Below, one piece after another: positions 59,142 through 64,000 of a DNA stretch of 64,000 bases. Position numbers and translations under genes: made by a program. The notes under the pieces were generated by a model that ran no database searches, was not told where the DNA came from, and was given only the letters and a program-made list of their open reading frames with translations. Origin of the DNA: Tubulanus polymorphus (Eukaryota; Nemertea; Palaeonemertea; Tubulaniformes; Tubulanidae); NCBI RefSeq assembly GCF_964204645.1, contig NC_134027.1, positions 22,494,485-22,558,484 on the forward strand. Reading direction: 5' to 3'. The first letter of the stretch is position 1, and every line of letters begins with the position of its first letter.

Positions 59142-60899
59142 ATGGCGTACAGACGACCGGTGACGCCGTTTGTGATATCGACCAACGAAGATTTCATCAA
59201 TGAAAGGACATTTCTCGCAGAAAAGGTAAACTGGAGTTCGCGGTGTAAACTTTTATGACATGAAAAATTAATGAATTGTAACATTCTAAAAACAGTTTAT
59301 CGTAGCTTCATCTACAATACATAAGCAGCAAAATTTTGTGCTTCAAATAAGATAGTTAACCTATAAAGTAAGTACAACACGTCTCGTATTTATTCTACAC
59401 CCGGTTAACACCGATGGCTCCTTTACGAATCTTCGCTATAGGTAATTGATTTACTAGAATGCTAAATTTTTTATGATTAATGCCTTAATCATAAATTCTT
59501 ATTCAACAGATTATATCTCGTATCGAAACTGTGAAATCGGGCCCTTGTCGGGCGACTGATATTTATAGATTGTACCACCGGAATAAATCATTTCGCGCTG
59601 ATCTGTCTATTAAATCCATTCAGAATAAATCTGTATGTTTAATCTTCTTAAATTCTGTTCTAGTGAATATATATCTCGTGTTTGTTAAGATCATTATCTC
59701 GGCCGTAGAAAGAGGATTTGATGTATGAAGAAAAACAAAACCTTTGTTAGGCTAAGAACCGGTTTCTGAGAATATATCCATATAAGTGTACCGTATAAAG
59801 TCCTTATTCTTCCAGCGAAATGGAAAGGTTTAAATTCAAAATACTATCAAAGAAGTTCAGTGGTATATCGAATGATTGAAATATTAACAGTAAATTTTGT
59901 TTCGTTCGCATTACTCGGACCAGTAGCAATTTTTATGTGTGAATTTTAGAAATTGAAATAAAGGAATTTCTTTATTGATTGAAAATATGGTCCGCGCCCC
60001 TTCAGTGTTTTCAATAAGAGCCAGGTCCCAGGTCCCAGACCCGTCTGTTGTTTGTAAAGGACCCTCTGTTTCTTCAAACCAGCTATCGTTTCAGGGACAG
60101 TGACATATTATGGGACCCTCCTGTTTTTCAAAGGGACTTGGCTTGTTGATTTCTTACAGAAAACACTGCCCTTGCCGGTGAGACCATCACATAGTTTCCA
60201 CCACACAAGCCAGTTACGCATTCACACTGGTGAATTCAAATGAGTCTGTTCTCAGGACCGAATTCAATCAAAAAATGTTTGACCAGTTTTTTAACATTTT
60301 AGCATATTGCGTGTGATATGCTATGTAACTGGTTCTGGAAGTGGATCCTCGCTTGCCACAGCTTCATTTTGATAGCATTTTTATGTGAATCGGATTCAGG
60401 CTGATGACTCGGGTCTGATCCGGGTCGTTTTGATGGGTACTATATCATCCCTGTGTGGGCACGGCTTATGATGAAGGTCAAGTTCACGACATTTTGCGGA
60501 AGTACACGTGTATTTAACACAACTTTACAGATGTTTAATAATGATTTATGCTACGTATTTCAGTTCATTGCAATATGCGTATATAATACTTGATTCGATT
60601 AAATATTGAGCATTTAATCGAATGACATCTGTTTCATTTCTTGGTCGACACAGGTGCGCTTGCTAAGTTCAACCTATGAGTATATTATCATTTAAAATCT
60701 GAGTGGTGATCAATGGTGACTTAACTCACTCATCGCAATCACCTACTTAAATTTTTCTGAATTCCTGTAGCATAAATTACTTAAGTTTTAACTTGTATTC
60801 TTTTATGAGGGGCTGGTATGAGGGGCAGCGACCGATTGAGGGGGATTTTTTCATTTCGTCAACTTAACAAAAAGCTGTTACATTATATCAATGTTTCCA

Positions 60900-60952
<53 letters not shown>

Positions 60953-60960
60953 CATATATA

Positions 60961-61034
<74 letters not shown>

Positions 61035-63601
61035 ATATATATAAGATTGACTTTACGTGAGGGAACTGGCCCTCAATTTCATTGAACTGTTATTTCCAGA
61101 CTGATGGTACCTCAAAGTGTGAAAAGCCCCTTAAAACCTGATTGGCTGGTCTTGTTCTGTAGAACTATAATAGTTAATGTCAGTGGCCCTATTTTTCAGA
61201 AAAAGCGCATTTTCTTATCAAATAAACTTGATATTGATATTTCATCATATGCGTATGATGGCTCTACAGTTACATACGTATATATCAGAAAAGCCATTGA
61301 GCATTATATTACTATGTACAAAATCAATAATCAAGATCAATAAGTTGATTGTATGTTTGTATATATTTGATTGGTTACAGTAATACCTCCACGTTATCAC
61401 TGGACGACAGCTTTATTGCTTTTCTGTTTGTGATAAATCATCGATGATATTTCCATTTGCTGTATTAATGAAAAGATCAAAGCTTTAAGATAATAAAGGC
61501 CTATCCATCAACCAAATGAAATAAACGTTTATGGGTCAAATTCAAATGAATAGAGGTCGTTGTTTTTACGCAAAATTTGTTAAAACGCCTAATTATGTTT
61601 CTTTTGTGCTGAGCAAGTAGAGGCCCTTCTCCACCTTCGCTTTAGCTGGGTAAAGGCCTCAGTCAATAATAAAGTAAAGTGATTTTCATGTTTATATGTT
61701 TCGATGTTTAATTTTGTGCTATCGCATATACTATATGATATAGGGTAAAACAAGAAACAAGCCGAGCAATTAAAAGCAACAGCTAAGATCGATTTTAAAA
61801 GTCTGAAATAGTTATGAAGAACCAGATTTTTTTTGAAACCACATATTTATATGTGCACCTATATAGAAAAAAAAACAACTAACCTTAATCATTTTTCCTA
61901 GAATTTTGGATGTTCGTCCATCCTGCGGATCAATCAAAATAGTATTTGATAGGATTGAATCCTATGTGAGAACTCTTGTATTTTTTAAAAGGGAATAAAA
62001 AAGAATTTCAAGTCACGTTGCGCTAAAATGATTGGTCTAGAATTTTTCCTGACACTTAGGGAGAGCACATGCCTCGGTGCTCCCTCCTAAATGTGCTTCT
62101 ATTTTAGGAATTTCTTGCTTCACAGTCGGAGCCCTGTCCCAATACGTTATTATGATATACCCTAAATTTTGATTTCTTATTTTTCAGATATATCCGCAAT
62201 TGGATGAAATTTGTCGCGAACGCGGCACGTATTTCTACCCGGTCGACTTACGATGGGACGACGCGTCGACTCAGGCCCAGTCCGGTATCATCCTGCCGCT
62301 CAGTCTCGATCTGATAAAACGATGTTCGCCGTTCTCGATTTGTCTGCTCGGCGATCGCTACGGTTACCACCGTCAGCCGGATGCGCCGACGCTCGGCGAC
62401 GGGCACCTGTTCGACGGCGCCGACTGGCTTGAACGTAACCTCCTGCTCGCCGCGCAGAACGGCGACAAATGGGCGATCAACGACGGACGCGAGTACTGCA
62501 GTTTCACCGAGTTGGAAATCATCGAGTCGGCGTTCTTCACCGACAACGAACACTGCCGCTTCTATTTCCGTCTACAGGACTATCTGGACACGCTGTTCAC
62601 CGATTTGCCAAAGCGGGAACGCGCCGCCGAGTTGGCGCGGTTCGAATGCGAGTCCGAGTACGCCGGATTGAAGATCCGAGATCTGAAACAACGCATCGTC
62701 AAGAAGTGTTTGTCGGTGAAGTATTTCATAACGTTGGAAGAGTTGGGTCTGGCCGTGATGGAAGACTGGTTGGAAATTATAAACATGCTTTTTCCGCCGC
62801 TTATAACCGATTCGGTGCTAGGACTGAGTGAGTATTTTGTTATAACAAGATAGGGGAAGCGGGTAGTCAGAGCGCAGAGTGTGGGGTTTTGTTTTTATGA
62901 TCAGGTTGGGACAGGATGACTGAAGGAATGCTATAGGCCTACTAGTCCTAAGACTATGATTTACATAAGCCACAGTCGGCATGAGAGAGGGACAGAGAAA
63001 TGGAAGGGATTGGATAGTCAGGCCTGAGAGAGTGGTTTAGTTTCATGATCAGGGAGAGAATGACAGTATACTCTCCCTAATAGTGAAACTAAACCACTCT
63101 CAAAGGTTCCATCTTTGTAAGAAGAATGAAGAGGCCCCTTTCAAAATAGTAAGAAATCTGGAAAAAGATTCTCCTTCTTTCTAGGTCTCGAAGAGGAATT
63201 GGAATTCTTAGCTCACGAAAGTTTCGCCCAAACTCGTCGCAAATGTTTTGTGTCGCTGCCCGAAACGGAGAAAATCATCGACGAACTGACCGAGTTCGCG
63301 TTGACCTGTCAGGCCGATCCGTCGGAGACGGAGTTATCGCTTAAACCGACTACTCCGCTTTACGGTCACGGCAGACGTCGCAAACCGATCTACCTCGAAA
63401 AACCGTCGATTCTGTTGTTGACGGGGTCGCGTGGAGCCGGTAAGTCGTCGGTGATCGCGACATGGATGGAAGAATTTCGCACCGAATATCCGGAAATCTG
63501 TCTGTTGAGTCACTACGTAAGCAGTAGTCCGTCGAGCGCTGACATGTTGACTTTAATGAGGAGAATGATCATCAATCTACGCAAAGAATTCTATTTGGAA
63601 A
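59142..63601 (+). CDS. TTC41: TTC41-like DUF4062/P-loop NTPase, 5' part (runs off window)
   Basis: Three exons, 59142-59225, 62188-62827 and 63185-63601, join with matching phases to give the first 380 residues; the exon 3 donor is GTAAGT at 63602. The ATG has an in-frame stop two codons upstream. Residues about 6-110 form a DUF4062-like domain: [17 protein letters not shown], then [10 protein letters not shown], then [12 protein letters not shown]-loop NTPase domain follows with Walker A GSRGAGKS at 322-329 and the [19 protein letters not shown] stretch seen in NPHP3-, NWD1- and TTC41-type proteins. The C-terminal NTPase part and the expected TPR repeats lie beyond the window. The adjacent head-to-head HSP90B1 supports the TTC41 (mouse Gnn) assignment. 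Cellular role is poorly known. NPHP3 or another DUF4062 paralogue remains possible. Confidence 0.8.
60003..60168. mobile_element. MITE (CAGTGTTTTC family), copy 2, TTC41-like intron 1
   Basis: A 166-bp element with the same ends and interior as 55771-55928. It starts CAGTGTTTTCAATAAGAGCC and ends GAAAACACTG. The 5-mer CCCTT lies directly outside both ends (59998-60002 and 60169-60173). A GGTCCCA word near the left end is duplicated in this copy. Confidence 0.8.
60903..61042. repeat. (TA)n microsatellite
   Basis: About 140 bp of alternating TA with a few CA/TT interruptions in intron 1 of the TTC41-like gene. The Ile/Tyr open frames across it are artefacts of the repeat. Confidence 0.95.
63028..63101. 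repeat. Hairpin in TTC41-like intron 2
   Basis: GAGAGTGGTTTAGTTTCA (63028-63045) is exactly reverse-complemented at 63084-63101, and AGGGAGAG / CTCTCCCT form a second inner stem. The whole folds into one long stem. Its origin is unknown; it may be a decayed foldback element. Confidence 0.7.
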
Positions 63602-64000
63602 GTAAGTTCACTGTAGGCCTGTGTAAACATCATCAGGGCCCGATGCCACAGTCGAGACTTAACCTGCTAAAGGTGATTTTTTTTGTAACTTCTTCGAAAA
63701 AGGAAAAAATCACCTATTAGCTATTTCAAAAGTGATTCCACTCAAACTTCTAAAACATATTTCAGAAACTATTTTGGCCCTATGTATTTATGTGGATAGA
63801 GCCAGTTTCTCAAAGCTGAGATTCAAAATCCATACAACATGAGAAGGCTCATCGACCACTTATCATCTACTGAATCCTTGAAGTCAGTGAGGATGAGAAG
63901 ATTGTCAATAGCAGCTAAATAATTTTACTTAATCGTTGAAGTCACTACGAATGAGAAAATTATCATTATTTTATTTTACTGACTCGTCAAATCTAATGCG
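63602..64000. other. Intron 3 of the TTC41-like gene (partial)
   Basis: After the GTAAGT donor no further exon is seen before the window ends. Open frames here run into stops and lack DUF4062/NTPase-like sequence. A short word, TGAAGTCA, recurs near 63877 and 63937, but nothing else stands out. Confidence 0.6.

Noticed and set aside
59531-59728. Possible extra exon of the TTC41-like gene
   Set aside because: Exons 1 and 2 join in phase without it, and the translated sequence does not look like the DUF4062 domain.
60818-61085. Ile/Tyr repeat proteins
   Set aside because: Translation of a (TA)n microsatellite inside an intron.
1-64000. CRISPR arrays, bacterial defence or phage systems
   Set aside because: The tandem repeats are contiguous minisatellites without unique spacers, and all genes are spliced or animal-type; nothing prokaryotic is present apart from the bacterial-looking repeats of one protein.

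Overview
This window reads as nuclear DNA of a bilaterian animal, most likely a marine invertebrate. A lophotrochozoan such as a mollusc, annelid or brachiopod would fit, but nothing seen fixes the phylum. The evidence is GT-AG spliced genes with animal-specific proteins, long AT-rich introns and intergenic DNA, a decayed non-LTR retrotransposon, a tRNA-derived SINE, many small inverted-repeat elements and many minisatellites. There are no operons and no bacterial-style gene packing.

Layout. From 1 to 14.4 kb the sequence is gene-poor: inverted minisatellite arrays, foldback elements, a 5'-truncated LINE on the minus strand (about 6.8-8.3 kb) and a CT-rich simple repeat near 13 kb. At 14.5-15.3 kb is an intronless coding exon for a two-pass CD225/dispanin-type membrane protein (+). 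At 21.7-22.9 kb is an intronless rhodopsin-like GPCR (+). The 22.9-29.6 kb stretch holds several MITEs and no recognised gene. At 29.7-34.9 kb (-) one exon encodes about 1735 residues of almost pure thrombospondin type 3-like calcium-binding repeats; its 5' exon was not found.

The right half is dominated by HSP90B1 (GRP94/endoplasmin) on the minus strand. I reconstructed 18 exons between 57053 and 38668. They give an 809-residue protein with a signal peptide, all the ATPase landmarks and a C-terminal HDEL carried on its own nine-codon exon. Its introns hold a SINE, foldback elements and several minisatellites; one of these has tandemly duplicated the 5' splice site of exon 5. Divergently arranged about 2 kb away is the start of a gene on the plus strand (59142 onward, running off the window). 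It has a DUF4062-like N-terminus followed by a P-loop NTPase, matching the TTC41 family, known in mouse as Gnn, 'Grp94-neighbouring nucleotidase'. The same two genes are neighbours in mammals, so this looks like a very old head-to-head pair. The DNA between them, on the HSP90B1 side, holds one perfect and two near-perfect ER stress response elements (CCAAT-N9-CCACG type). This predicts induction by the unfolded protein response for HSP90B1, and perhaps for its neighbour.

The strongest points for follow-up are the HSP90B1/TTC41 pairing with its ERSE cluster, the splice-donor minisatellite, the HDEL micro-exon with a predicted non-retained isoform, and the giant Asp-rich repeat protein, whose repeats look more bacterial than like animal thrombospondins.
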